This document shows positions 10,223 to 18,617 of a DNA stretch of 53,313 bases, in pieces. The DNA lies in NCBI GenBank assembly GCA_025354795.1, contig JANXMF010000142.1:1-53313 (forward strand), given 5' to 3'. Made by a program: the position numbers and the translations under genes. This stretch comes from Pseudobdellovibrionaceae bacterium (lineage in GTDB: Bacteria > Bdellovibrionota > Bdellovibrionia > Bdellovibrionales > UBA1609). Each line of letters begins with the position of its first letter. Position 1 is the first letter of the stretch. The notes under the pieces were generated by a model that searched no databases, was not told the DNA's origin, and saw only the letters and a program-made list of their open reading frames with translations.

Positions 10223-10500
10223 CTATGAATTTTAGAGTTATACGGACTTTAACTTATATCTTAGTTTCCCCAACTGATTAAAACCGTATGTTTTCCTACA
10301 CGCAGAAGTTGTAATAGATTCCATAAATGACTAAACGCATGGCAGTTCTACATTAAAATTCATTAATAATTACAAGCAGATAAAAACTAATTTTGAAATA
10401 GTTCCAATTTGGAACCAAAGTCATTGCAATCTTTTCAATAATTGCTCTACTTGCACCTGTACCAAGGTCGAGGTTGATCTTGGCAATCAGGGGGGAATCG

Positions 10501-12168
10501 ATGTTTGTTAGGAATGTAAAAGGATTTGCCGCAGTTCTCTTAGGCCTAGGGCTGGCACTCAACGCCAGTGCAGCTGTCACGAGGCGTTATTTGGTTCAGT
10601 TTAAATCTGCCAACGCGTTTTATGGTGTTGCTCAAACTTTCGCTATGAACAATAGCCGCCTAAGCATGAACCTCCAGGATGGAGTCCAACCCACGCGCCT
10701 CTTTAATACCAGTGTTGAAGTCACGGCCGCTTTGTCCAACCTGCAAATGATGGTTGTACAATCCAATGATCGTCTGCTGATTGAATCGTTAAAGACACAT
10801 CCCGATGTAGCCTCGATCGAGCAAGAGGTTTTCCACCCGGCTCCTCAACCGTTGGCCACCGGTTCTCCCGGTCCGACAACTGCCGTGCGCCCGAGTGATC
10901 GAGCACCGGTGGCAATGCCATGGGGTATTGCGGCGGTGAAGGCTCCCGGAGCGTGGGCTGTAACGAAGGGCGCTGGCGCCCGCGTAATGGTTCTCGACAC
11001 CGGTATCGATAAAACCCATGAGGCACTCGTAACACGCTTTGAAAAGGGCCAAAACTTTTCCGGTGGCGATGCCGCGGATATTTCGGATCAAGTCGGCCAT
11101 GGCAGCCACGTTTCGGGCACCATTTTAGCCGATGGCTTGAACGGCGGTTTGGTGGGCGTAGCGCCCGAAGCCAAAGTGTTGATGGGTAAAGTGTGCACCG
11201 CCCAAGGCTGCAGCAGCATTGCGATTGCTAGTGGCTTGGATTGGGCTGTGAAAGAAAAAGTTGACGTCGTGAACATGTCCCTTGGCGGAGCGTTCATGAC
11301 GGCGGCGGAAGGCGCGGCCATGGCCGCGGCTGAAACCGCAGGCGTGATGGTTGTGGCGGCAAGCGGTAACGATGGCAAAGCTACCGTTTCCTACCCAGCT
11401 GCGGCCTCGACGGCTTTGGCAGTTGGTGCAATCGATGCAAAAATGGCAAAAGCTAGTTTTTCCAACTGGGGTCCTGAGCTCGGCATCGTCGCTCCGGGAA
11501 CCGACACTTACTCTTCGGTACCTAAAGGCAGTGGCCGTGGCGCAGAAACTAAACTCAACTTGGATGGCAAAGGCCTGGGCAATGTAAACTCCCTTCCAAT
11601 GCAAGGTTCGCCAATCACGGCGCCTGCCACCAACACCTTAGTTTTCGCGAATTTGGGCAAACCCGATGATTTCAAAAACATCGACGTGCATGGCAAATTT
11701 GCCTTGATTTCTCGTGGCGAAATTGCCTTTAAAGACAAAGTTGCCGAAGCTATTAAGAATGGCGCAGCTGGCGTGGTCATCTACAACAACGTCGCGGGTC
11801 TAATTCAAGGTTCGCTCACGACTGATGGTTCGGAAGTGGCCGTGCCGGCGGTTATGATTGAGCAAACCGTAGGTGAGTCTGCAAAGGCCGTGTTGGCCAA
11901 AGGACAAATGATTTCGGCCTCGCTTGGTGTGGTTAAAACTGACTATGCCACTTTCGAAGGCACTTCAATGGCAACTCCGCACGTTGCAGGTGTAGCGGCT
12001 CTAGTTCGCGCCGCGAACAAATCTTTGACCCCCGCGCAAGTGCGAGCTCTCTTGAAGAAGACGGCAACCCCGCTGACTCCCAATGATCAAAATCAAATGG
12101 GCGCGGGATTGATCAATGCTGAAGCGGCGGTGAAGCAAGCTTCGGCTGTTAGCCTCCACCTGCTCTAG
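10501..12168 (+). CDS. S8 (subtilisin-like) serine protease with PA-domain insertion, secreted
   Basis: Catalytic D (VLDTGID), H (GHGSHVSG), S (GTSMATPHVAG); PA-like insert before the Ser motif; signal peptide; ATG at 10501 with gggggaa upstream. Confidence 0.93.
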   Translation: MFVRNVKGFAAVLLGLGLALNASAAVTRRYLVQFKSANAFYGVAQTFAMNNSRLSMNLQDGVQPTRLFNTSVEVTAALSNLQMMVVQSNDRLLIESLKTHPDVASIEQEVFHPAPQPLATGSPGPTTAVRPSDRAPVAMPWGIAAVKAPGAWAVTKGAGARVMVLDTGIDKTHEALVTRFEKGQNFSGGDAADISDQVGHGSHVSGTILADGLNGGLVGVAPEAKVLMGKVCTAQGCSSIAIASGLDWAVKEKVDVVNMSLGGAFMTAAEGAAMAAAETAGVMVVAASGNDGKATVSYPAAASTALAVGAIDAKMAKASFSNWGPELGIVAPGTDTYSSVPKGSGRGAETKLNLDGKGLGNVNSLPMQGSPITAPATNTLVFANLGKPDDFKNIDVHGKFALISRGEIAFKDKVAEAIKNGAAGVVIYNNVAGLIQGSLTTDGSEVAVPAVMIEQTVGESAKAVLAKGQMISASLGVVKTDYATFEGTSMATPHVAGVAALVRAANKSLTPAQVRALLKKTATPLTPNDQNQMGAGLINAEAAVKQASAVSLHLL

Positions 12169-12190
12169 TAGATCCATTCCAATTTCCGCT

Positions 12191-12220
12191 AAAAAGAGGG
12201 CCGCGAGCCCTCTTTTTATT
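12191..12220. terminator. Intrinsic (bidirectional) terminator after the S8 protease
   Basis: AAAAAGAGGGC-CGCGA-GCCCTCTTTTT. Confidence 0.9.
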
Positions 12221-12257
12221 TTTTGCCAGCGCGGATTTCGCGCTCTATGCTGTGGTC

Positions 12258-13028
12258 ATGCGCTTGCGCGTCCTAACTTACAATATCCATAAGGGCTTTT
12301 GTTTCTACAATCGGCAATACGTGCTGCATGAGTTGCGCGAGGCCGTTCGCAGCGTCGACGCCGATATCGTTTTTCTGCAAGAGGTGATGGGAACCCATCC
12401 ACCCAAAGTCAGCGCCGATATGGAATCCCAGTTCGCCTATTTAGCCCATGAAATCTGGGCCCACGTGGCTTACGGCAAAAACGCGATCTATTCCAACGGC
12501 CATCACGGCAACGCGATTTTAAGCAAATATCCCATTCACAGGTTTGAAAACATCAACGTCTCGACCAATCCGCTGGAAAAGCGCGGGCTGCTGCATGCCC
12601 ACGTGCGACCTGAGCGGGGCGGCCCGACCTTGCACTTAGTGTGCTTGCATCTCGACCTGTTCGAGCGAGGGCGCAAACAACAGATGCAGCGTTTGATCCG
12701 GCACACTAACGACCAAGTGGGAATGGACGAGCCCGTGATCATTGCCGGCGACTTCAACGATTGGCAGCGGCGATTTTCCGATCCTCTGCAGCTCGAGTTG
12801 GGCTTGAGCGAAAGCGGCGTGGACTTCACCGGTGAACATGCCATGACTTTTCCAGCCTGGAGGCCATTTTTGCCCTTGGACCGGGTCTATATACGCCGTT
12901 TTAAAGTGCGTGATTATCAAGTATTGTGTGGTGGCCGTTGGCGGCGCATGAGTGACCATGCGGCCGTGATGGTGGATCTGGAGTTAAAAGTTGCAAAGCC
13001 CTTGACTCGGCGAAAAAAAAGAAGCTGA
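12258..13028 (+). CDS. Endonuclease/exonuclease/phosphatase (EEP) family protein
   Basis: LTYNIHKG, FLQEV, AGDFNDW, SDHAAVMVDL motifs. Confidence 0.88.
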   Translation: MRLRVLTYNIHKGFCFYNRQYVLHELREAVRSVDADIVFLQEVMGTHPPKVSADMESQFAYLAHEIWAHVAYGKNAIYSNGHHGNAILSKYPIHRFENINVSTNPLEKRGLLHAHVRPERGGPTLHLVCLHLDLFERGRKQQMQRLIRHTNDQVGMDEPVIIAGDFNDWQRRFSDPLQLELGLSESGVDFTGEHAMTFPAWRPFLPLDRVYIRRFKVRDYQVLCGGRWRRMSDHAAVMVDLELKVAKPLTRRKKRS

Positions 13029-13097
13029 ACAAAACTTAGTGTTGAAAAAATACCGTAAAAGATTTATGTTCAGTCAAGTCACCAAAAGGAGGTCACG

Positions 13098-13163
13098 ATG
13101 GATCAAATTCTAAAAAATGATGGAAGTCGTACGATGACCTCTATCCCAGTAACCGTCTGTTAG
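13098..13163 (+). CDS. 21-codon micro-ORF (MDQILKNDGSRTMTSIPVTVC) with strong Shine-Dalgarno
   Basis: aaaaggaggtcacgATG...tgtTAG; SD AGGAGG well spaced. Confidence 0.5.
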   Translation: MDQILKNDGSRTMTSIPVTVC

Positions 13164-13205
13164 TTCAGACTGCCGTAGTTCAGACTCCCGTAGTTCAGAC
13201 TCCCG
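13161..13205. repeat. Three tandem 15-nt repeats TAGTTCAGACTSCCG
   Basis: tagttcagactgccg / tagttcagactcccg / tagttcagactcccg. Confidence 0.95.
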
Positions 13206-13317
13206 TTTCATAATTATCCCAGTTTTAGTTTTTTAATTTCGTACATTTATTTTTTTATTTTCCATTCGCCATTTCGGCGCGTGGCTTACGTGGGCCTTTT
13301 GCCCAAGAGGAGACGTT

Positions 13318-13518
13318 ATGCGCAAGCATAATTTGAACGCAGCCGAACGGCTGGCCAAGCCCGAGGCCAATCAGGCAGAACAACAACCCGCGCAATTGTG
13401 GGTGCAAGAAGAGAACGAGGATCTGGAACACCAGTTAAGGAAGTTCCTTAACGAGAATGCGCAGGAAAAAATCCAGCGTTTGATCCCGGGCTTTGACCTT
13501 AAAAGGTTGATGCTCTAA
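13318..13518 (+). CDS. Small hypothetical protein
   Basis: 66-aa ORF preceded by gaggaga RBS. Confidence 0.55.
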   Translation: MRKHNLNAAERLAKPEANQAEQQPAQLWVQEENEDLEHQLRKFLNENAQEKIQRLIPGFDLKRLML

Positions 13519-13605
13519 TGACAGAGAATTGTTGTTTAGGACCCAAAACTTTATTCGTCAAAGTTTGTAAGTCCTGTCGTAAACGGAGCAGTTCCGCAGG
13601 CAGGA

Positions 13606-13788
13606 TTATTTTATTTCTTTGTGCAGAGTATGGCGGCGTAATGAAGAATTGTACTTCTTCTTCTCCAAGCGCTCAGGATGAGTCTGGAAATTCTTTTTAG
13701 TCGTGTAGCGCGACGGCGATTTGCCTTCTTTGCGCGCTTCCGTACATTCCAACGTTATAATACGAACTTTGCCTTTTTTCTTTGCCAT
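13606..13788 (-). CDS. rpmG: 50S ribosomal protein L33
   Basis: [33 protein letters not shown]...[21 protein letters not shown]. Confidence 0.95.
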   Translation of the reverse strand: MAKKKGKVRIITLECTEARKEGKSPSRYTTKKNFQTHPERLEKKKYNSSLRRHTLHKEIK

Positions 13789-13850
13789 CTGTGTTCTCCG
13801 GAATCGATTGGTATAGCGAACAATTGGCGCCAAGCCAATCAAATAACGGA

Positions 13851-14063
13851 TTAAGGGTCGCGGACGGTTAAAAAGCGCGGCACCGGCACTTTGAGCTTCG
13901 GCTCCACCTCAATTTTTGAAAACCACGCCCAAAACCTTGAAAGTACATAAGATTTCCGCACCATCCGACTCAGCGGATAGGCCTCGTACAGGAGCTTTGC
14001 GCTGAGCCAATAGGGCGGTTGCGGGAGCACGGGAGCCACCTGTTTCTTAGCGGGCTTTTTCAT
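13851..14063 (-). CDS. Hypothetical protein
   Basis: 70-aa ORF overlapping the end of the TlpA-like gene. Confidence 0.5.
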   Translation of the reverse strand: MKKPAKKQVAPVLPQPPYWLSAKLLYEAYPLSRMVRKSYVLSRFWAWFSKIEVEPKLKVPVPRFLTVRDP

Positions 14064-14584
14064 GTGCCTCGCAGGTGGCGCATTATGCGCTCTTCAATCT
14101 CGGCCAGAGTGGCGTCACCCTCCCAAGAGTCGAGAATTTCAAGTTTAGGTCCCGTCAAAAGCGATGTCGGCACGGCGCCTTCCCACTTCGGGTAGATCTG
14201 CGTCACGAATTCCAATGACTGTCCGCCCTTGTAAAAAGTCTGAAAGTCGACGTGATTGGCCCTTAGGAATGCCTCCGCCGCGGGCAAATCCCTGGGTTCG
14301 TCAATCGACACAAAAATCACTTTGAAACCCTGATCCGCCAGCTTTTTTCGCAAGCGCAGAAGCTGCGGAAATTCTTCTTTGCACGGTTCGCACCACGAGG
14401 CCCAAAAATTAACCAGTACGAGTGGACTCTTGAGGTCTTTGACGTAAGATAAAATCACTTGCGGAGAGGCTTCGCGAATCAAGCCGGCGCTTTGTGGAGC
14501 CGCTGCCGGACGCGATGGCCTGAAATAGAGAAAAATGCCTAGCGCCACCATCGCGGTCAGTGCCAAAGGGAAGAATAGTTTCAT
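14060..14584 (-). CDS. TlpA-like thioredoxin-fold protein, membrane anchored
   Basis: LVNFWASWCEPCKEEFPQL motif; N-terminal TM. Confidence 0.9.
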   Translation of the reverse strand: MKLFFPLALTAMVALGIFLYFRPSRPAAAPQSAGLIREASPQVILSYVKDLKSPLVLVNFWASWCEPCKEEFPQLLRLRKKLADQGFKVIFVSIDEPRDLPAAEAFLRANHVDFQTFYKGGQSLEFVTQIYPKWEGAVPTSLLTGPKLEILDSWEGDATLAEIEERIMRHLRGT

Positions 14585-14679
14585 GGCTGTATTTTGGCTC
14601 GATGTTGGGCTGGGGTCAATTCTTTGGTCACGACGGATAGCCCGACCAATATCTAGAGTGGCAAAAATAAGTCATTAAA

Positions 14680-16545
14680 ATGACTGGAAATTCCGAAATA
14701 GAAGTAAGCATGAAGCCGCGTATTCGTATACCTATAGCGTTTAAACTTATTTTCATTACGGTGGCCCTACTCCTGGGAGTTTCGGTGTGGATTGCATTGC
14801 AGAGCACCGACCGCTTTGAGCAGATTTCGACCGATCGTGAGGAACAGGCGAGCCGTGATCAGTCGCGCGCCCGCGCCACTGAGGTCGAGGGGTTGCTACT
14901 TTCGTACATCGACAAAACCAAAGTCATCGGAGCCCTGCTGTTGAAGCAAAAAGGCGAGGAGCGCGACCGCTCAATCGAACTCACCTTTGGCCGCGACAAA
15001 GATTTCGTGGCGGTGGAAGTGCTGTCGAAAACGCCGGGGGCGTCGCCGTTGCGAGTGGTCAACGAGGCGTATTTGAAGCAGTACAAATTGGATCAGTCCT
15101 TCATGGATTCGCTGCGGAGTGCGCAACGGATGCGGGGGCTGGTGCATATTGAAGAATTATTCAATGGTAAAGATGGTTATATCGAGATCCGCAATTCGAC
15201 GGTCGAGGGCGGTGCCCCGCTATTCACGGTTGGGTTTCCGCTGGCCAAGGATGAGTTTGGCAATGTGACCGACGTGGTGTTGGCTGAACTGCGCCTGGAT
15301 CGCTTGCAAAAGGCATTTTCCGCCATCAGCGAACACACGCAGTATTTGGTCGATAGCGAAGGTAAACTTCTGGCTCATCCCGATGAAGCCAAGGTGCTTA
15401 AAGGCGAGTCGATGCGTGAAGTCCCAATCGTCAAGGCCGCGCTGGCGTCCGACTTCAAACAGGGGCAACTGCATTTCAAAGATCAACGCCTGAATCAATC
15501 GTTCACCGGCGCCTACACCAAAACCGCGATCGGGGTCACCAGCATCGCGGTGGCGTCGGATGAGGTAATTCTCGAGGCCGCCCGCAGCGTGCGCAGAGAA
15601 GCTTTTTACATCGCCGGCCGCATTGTTTCGGTTTCACTGTTCTTGATGTTCCTGGTTTCGATCACCTTGACCTCCCCGATTGAAAAGCTGGCCGAACTGA
15701 CCAGCGAAGTGGCAAAGGGCAATTTCAACGTTCGAGCTCTGGTTTCTTCGCGCGACGAAGTAGGACAGTTGGGTGAGGCGTTCAATCAGATGATCTTGGG
15801 TCTCCTCGAGCGCGACAAAGTGAAAAACATGTTTAGCAAGTTCCACGGCTCGTCGGTCACTGAAGATTTGATGAAGGGCGACCTCCAGCTCGGCGGTAGT
15901 AAAAAAATGGTAACGGTGTTTTTTTCCGATATCCGTGATTTCACCAAGTTTTCCGAAGGCCACACTCCAGAGCAGGTGGTGGAAATGCTCAATGAGTATT
16001 TTGAGATCATGGTGAAGATTATTAATGTCAACGGCGGCGTGGTCGACAAGTTTATCGGTGACGCCATCATGGCAGTTTGGGGCGCGCCAAAGGCCACCGA
16101 GCGGGATTCGCAAAACGCGGTGAAAGCCGCTTTGGCGATGCGCATGGCCCTGGCCGAACTGAATGTTAGTCGTTCCACGCGCGGCAAGGTGCCGATCAAA
16201 ATCGGGATGGGTGTCCACCGCGGTGAAGCGATCTCAGGAACGATCGGCTCCACCGAGCGCATGGAGTACACCGTGATCGGCGATACTGTGAACCAAGCCT
16301 CGCGGATCGAAGCCTCAACGAAATCCTTTGGTACAGATCTATTGTTAAGTGAGGAACTCGCTGAGTTTGCCAAAGAAGAATTTATCGTGGAAGTCGCCGG
16401 CAGCGTCGAGGTCAAAGGTAAGAGCGAACCGTTGAAACTGTTCAAGGTCCGTGGCTATTTCGACGCCGAGAAAAAGCCGGTCCTCTTGCAAACCGAATAC
16501 TCAGACTACGAAGCCGGACATGATGCCAAGGTTAAAGTCGCTTAA
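14680..16545 (+). CDS. Adenylate/guanylate cyclase with periplasmic sensor domain and HAMP
   Basis: TM-sensor-TM-HAMP, then VTVFFSDIRDFTKFSE...VDKFIGDAIMAVWGAP...YTVIGDTVNQASRIE. Confidence 0.92.
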   Translation: MTGNSEIEVSMKPRIRIPIAFKLIFITVALLLGVSVWIALQSTDRFEQISTDREEQASRDQSRARATEVEGLLLSYIDKTKVIGALLLKQKGEERDRSIELTFGRDKDFVAVEVLSKTPGASPLRVVNEAYLKQYKLDQSFMDSLRSAQRMRGLVHIEELFNGKDGYIEIRNSTVEGGAPLFTVGFPLAKDEFGNVTDVVLAELRLDRLQKAFSAISEHTQYLVDSEGKLLAHPDEAKVLKGESMREVPIVKAALASDFKQGQLHFKDQRLNQSFTGAYTKTAIGVTSIAVASDEVILEAARSVRREAFYIAGRIVSVSLFLMFLVSITLTSPIEKLAELTSEVAKGNFNVRALVSSRDEVGQLGEAFNQMILGLLERDKVKNMFSKFHGSSVTEDLMKGDLQLGGSKKMVTVFFSDIRDFTKFSEGHTPEQVVEMLNEYFEIMVKIINVNGGVVDKFIGDAIMAVWGAPKATERDSQNAVKAALAMRMALAELNVSRSTRGKVPIKIGMGVHRGEAISGTIGSTERMEYTVIGDTVNQASRIEASTKSFGTDLLLSEELAEFAKEEFIVEVAGSVEVKGKSEPLKLFKVRGYFDAEKKPVLLQTEYSDYEAGHDAKVKVA

Positions 16546-16612
16546 ATGTTCCAGGTACTTATTGGTAGCGCAGCCGCGTTATAAAGTTGCTCAGGGGTAC
16601 CCGGTTCATGTG

Positions 16613-16930
16613 TCAACGAGCTTTGCTCGCCGCCGCTAAATAGCCGATTTTCCAGCCGCCGCCTATATTGAACCTGAAGTTTTCCGAGACCCGGCGGGTG
16701 CCTAGTAACGAAGCGAAGGTGCGTGAAAAAATCGCGGGATGGATTCCGGTGATCTGATTCACTTCGAGTCTTAATTCCTGCAATTTCTGACTTAGTTCCG
16801 AAGGCCAAATAAACATTTTCCAATCGCGAACATGACCCGGCGAATTCTTGATAAACCAATCCAAGCCCTTGGCGGCGATCAGCCAGGACAGCCACGCGCG
16901 ATTCAGGTTTTGAAAGCCCGAGATAAACAA
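16613..16930 (-). pseudogene. C-terminal remnant of a UbiG-like O-methyltransferase
   Basis: LNRAWLSWLIAAKGLDWFIKNSPGHVRDWKMFIWPSELSQKL... resembles the UbiG C-terminus (..HdwkkFI.PSEL..); SAM-binding half absent. Confidence 0.6.
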
Positions 16931-16989
16931 AACCTAGTTTTTGGCGTTGTACGGGACTCCCACAAGGAGTTTATGCCGTGTACTGCCCC

Positions 16990-18594
16990 CTAGAAACTAA
17001 ACTCTAAAATGAAATTAAGATAGTGGCCCTCAATAGCAATAGAATTGATTCCCCCAGTTTTATCGTAAGATTTGGGATCCATCTGTTTAGGTATAGATTT
17101 ATAGTTGGCTTGATCGAGACGATAGGCGTACCCGGCGTAACCCATCCAAGCTGGCGCCAGACGGTAACTGCCGAGGAGCCCGTACTGATAAGAAAGTGCC
17201 GGAGCGACGGCTTGACCGTTGACTGAGTGGCCCGTCATCACCTCATAGGCTCGGGCATTGACTTGCACGCCAAAACGTTGGTTAAAGGGAACCCAATAAG
17301 TAAAACCCAAGTGCGGACCGATGCTGCTCATTTTGCCGACACTGGTGAACGTGGCGCCTGAGCCTTCGATCGCAGGTAATTCTTTAGAAAAAATTCCGGC
17401 GCCGAGCAGAATCAGGCCCGATTGCCCCAGCTCCAGTTTGTGCGTCAAGTGAGCCTCGATGGAAGCGAATTTTGGATTTTGCCCCGAGATAATAAATCCG
17501 CTCTGGTCCACGATGGCAAAGCCTCCCCACTCGGATTCTGGATTGTGATAGCCGATGCCGATGCGCCCAGTCCCACCGCGGGCTTTAAAAGTGGAGACGG
17601 CATTGGCCTCGCGGTTAATGGCTTGATATTGGATCTCAGTGACTAAGTAACTGGCGATAGCGTAAAAATTGGTCGGCTTGGTGATTGAATCGCGTAGCAT
17701 TTCGCGGTTGAGAGCGGCAGGGTCGCGAAAACCGCCGCGGGTTTCTACGTCCAGCTGCACAGTGCGGGAGGGTTGGCGTCTTTCGCCCACCGCTTGCACT
17801 TTCAAGCGGTAGAGGCCCGATGGGCGTTCGCTCTTGAATTTAATGGTGTTGCTTGAGTAACCTTCCTTGTGCTCGATCAAAAACCATTTTTTCTTTACTG
17901 GATTGTAGTACTTCACTTCGTAATTATAGGTTTTGGCATTCTCGCTGGCGGACCAATGCAGTTCTTCAACATATCTATTGAGGGGTTTTTCAATTTCGGG
18001 TTTTGTCACCGGCGGCCCGATCACCTGCACCCCCGAGGCCGTGGCATTGACTTCGCCCGGTTGGCCATTGGCTTCGATCGCGGTGACATTCCAGCTGAAG
18101 CTTTGCGCCACCGGAACGTCGACTTGCCATTTCGCCTCCCTGACTTCGTTGTCCGCATGCCAATCAGTGGTGGTGGATTTGATTTCTACTTTGTAGTGAG
18201 CGGCGCCTGGAACTGGCTCCCATGCCAACTGCAGAGAGTGCGTGCTCCCGGATTTCTCAGTGATCACGGCTTCCGGTTTGGGCTCGGTCATCACTACTGA
18301 AGGTAGTTTGACTTGAAGTTCTGAAGGCGGCGACCAGTCGCCAGGTGCTCCGCGCTCGTCAAAGCTACGGAGTTGCATTTTGTAGAGACCGGGTCTAACT
18401 GTTGCCGACCAGGTGGGAGCCTGAAGCTTCACGCGCAATGGCTTGGCGTTTTTCTCGTCTTTGCGCACGATCTGTAATTCGTAGAGGGTGGCGTCGGGCA
18501 CTGCCTCCCACTCGATTTCGACGTTGCGGCGAGTGGCCGAGTCGGCAACGGCCCGCGTCTGGCCCAGGCAGGCACTGAAGAGCAAAACCCACAA
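16990..18594 (-). CDS. Exported protein with FN3-like repeats and C-terminal beta-rich (OMP-like) region
   Basis: 534-aa ORF, signal peptide, repeated E.W..vpgA..Y.v.i modules, C-terminus ends ...YLNFILEFSF. Confidence 0.75.
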   Translation of the reverse strand: MWVLLFSACLGQTRAVADSATRRNVEIEWEAVPDATLYELQIVRKDEKNAKPLRVKLQAPTWSATVRPGLYKMQLRSFDERGAPGDWSPPSELQVKLPSVVMTEPKPEAVITEKSGSTHSLQLAWEPVPGAAHYKVEIKSTTTDWHADNEVREAKWQVDVPVAQSFSWNVTAIEANGQPGEVNATASGVQVIGPPVTKPEIEKPLNRYVEELHWSASENAKTYNYEVKYYNPVKKKWFLIEHKEGYSSNTIKFKSERPSGLYRLKVQAVGERRQPSRTVQLDVETRGGFRDPAALNREMLRDSITKPTNFYAIASYLVTEIQYQAINREANAVSTFKARGGTGRIGIGYHNPESEWGGFAIVDQSGFIISGQNPKFASIEAHLTHKLELGQSGLILLGAGIFSKELPAIEGSGATFTSVGKMSSIGPHLGFTYWVPFNQRFGVQVNARAYEVMTGHSVNGQAVAPALSYQYGLLGSYRLAPAWMGYAGYAYRLDQANYKSIPKQMDPKSYDKTGGINSIAIEGHYLNFILEFSF

Positions 18595-18617
18595 TAAGAA
18601 AAAGCGTAGGTCGACGA

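Noticed and set aside
13161-13205. Tandem 15-nt repeats as a possible CRISPR array
   Set aside because: Units are contiguous with no spacers and too short; no cas genes in the window.
15634-16445. Long minus-strand ORFs (194 and 219 aa)
   Set aside because: Antisense to the clear cyclase domain of 14680-16545.
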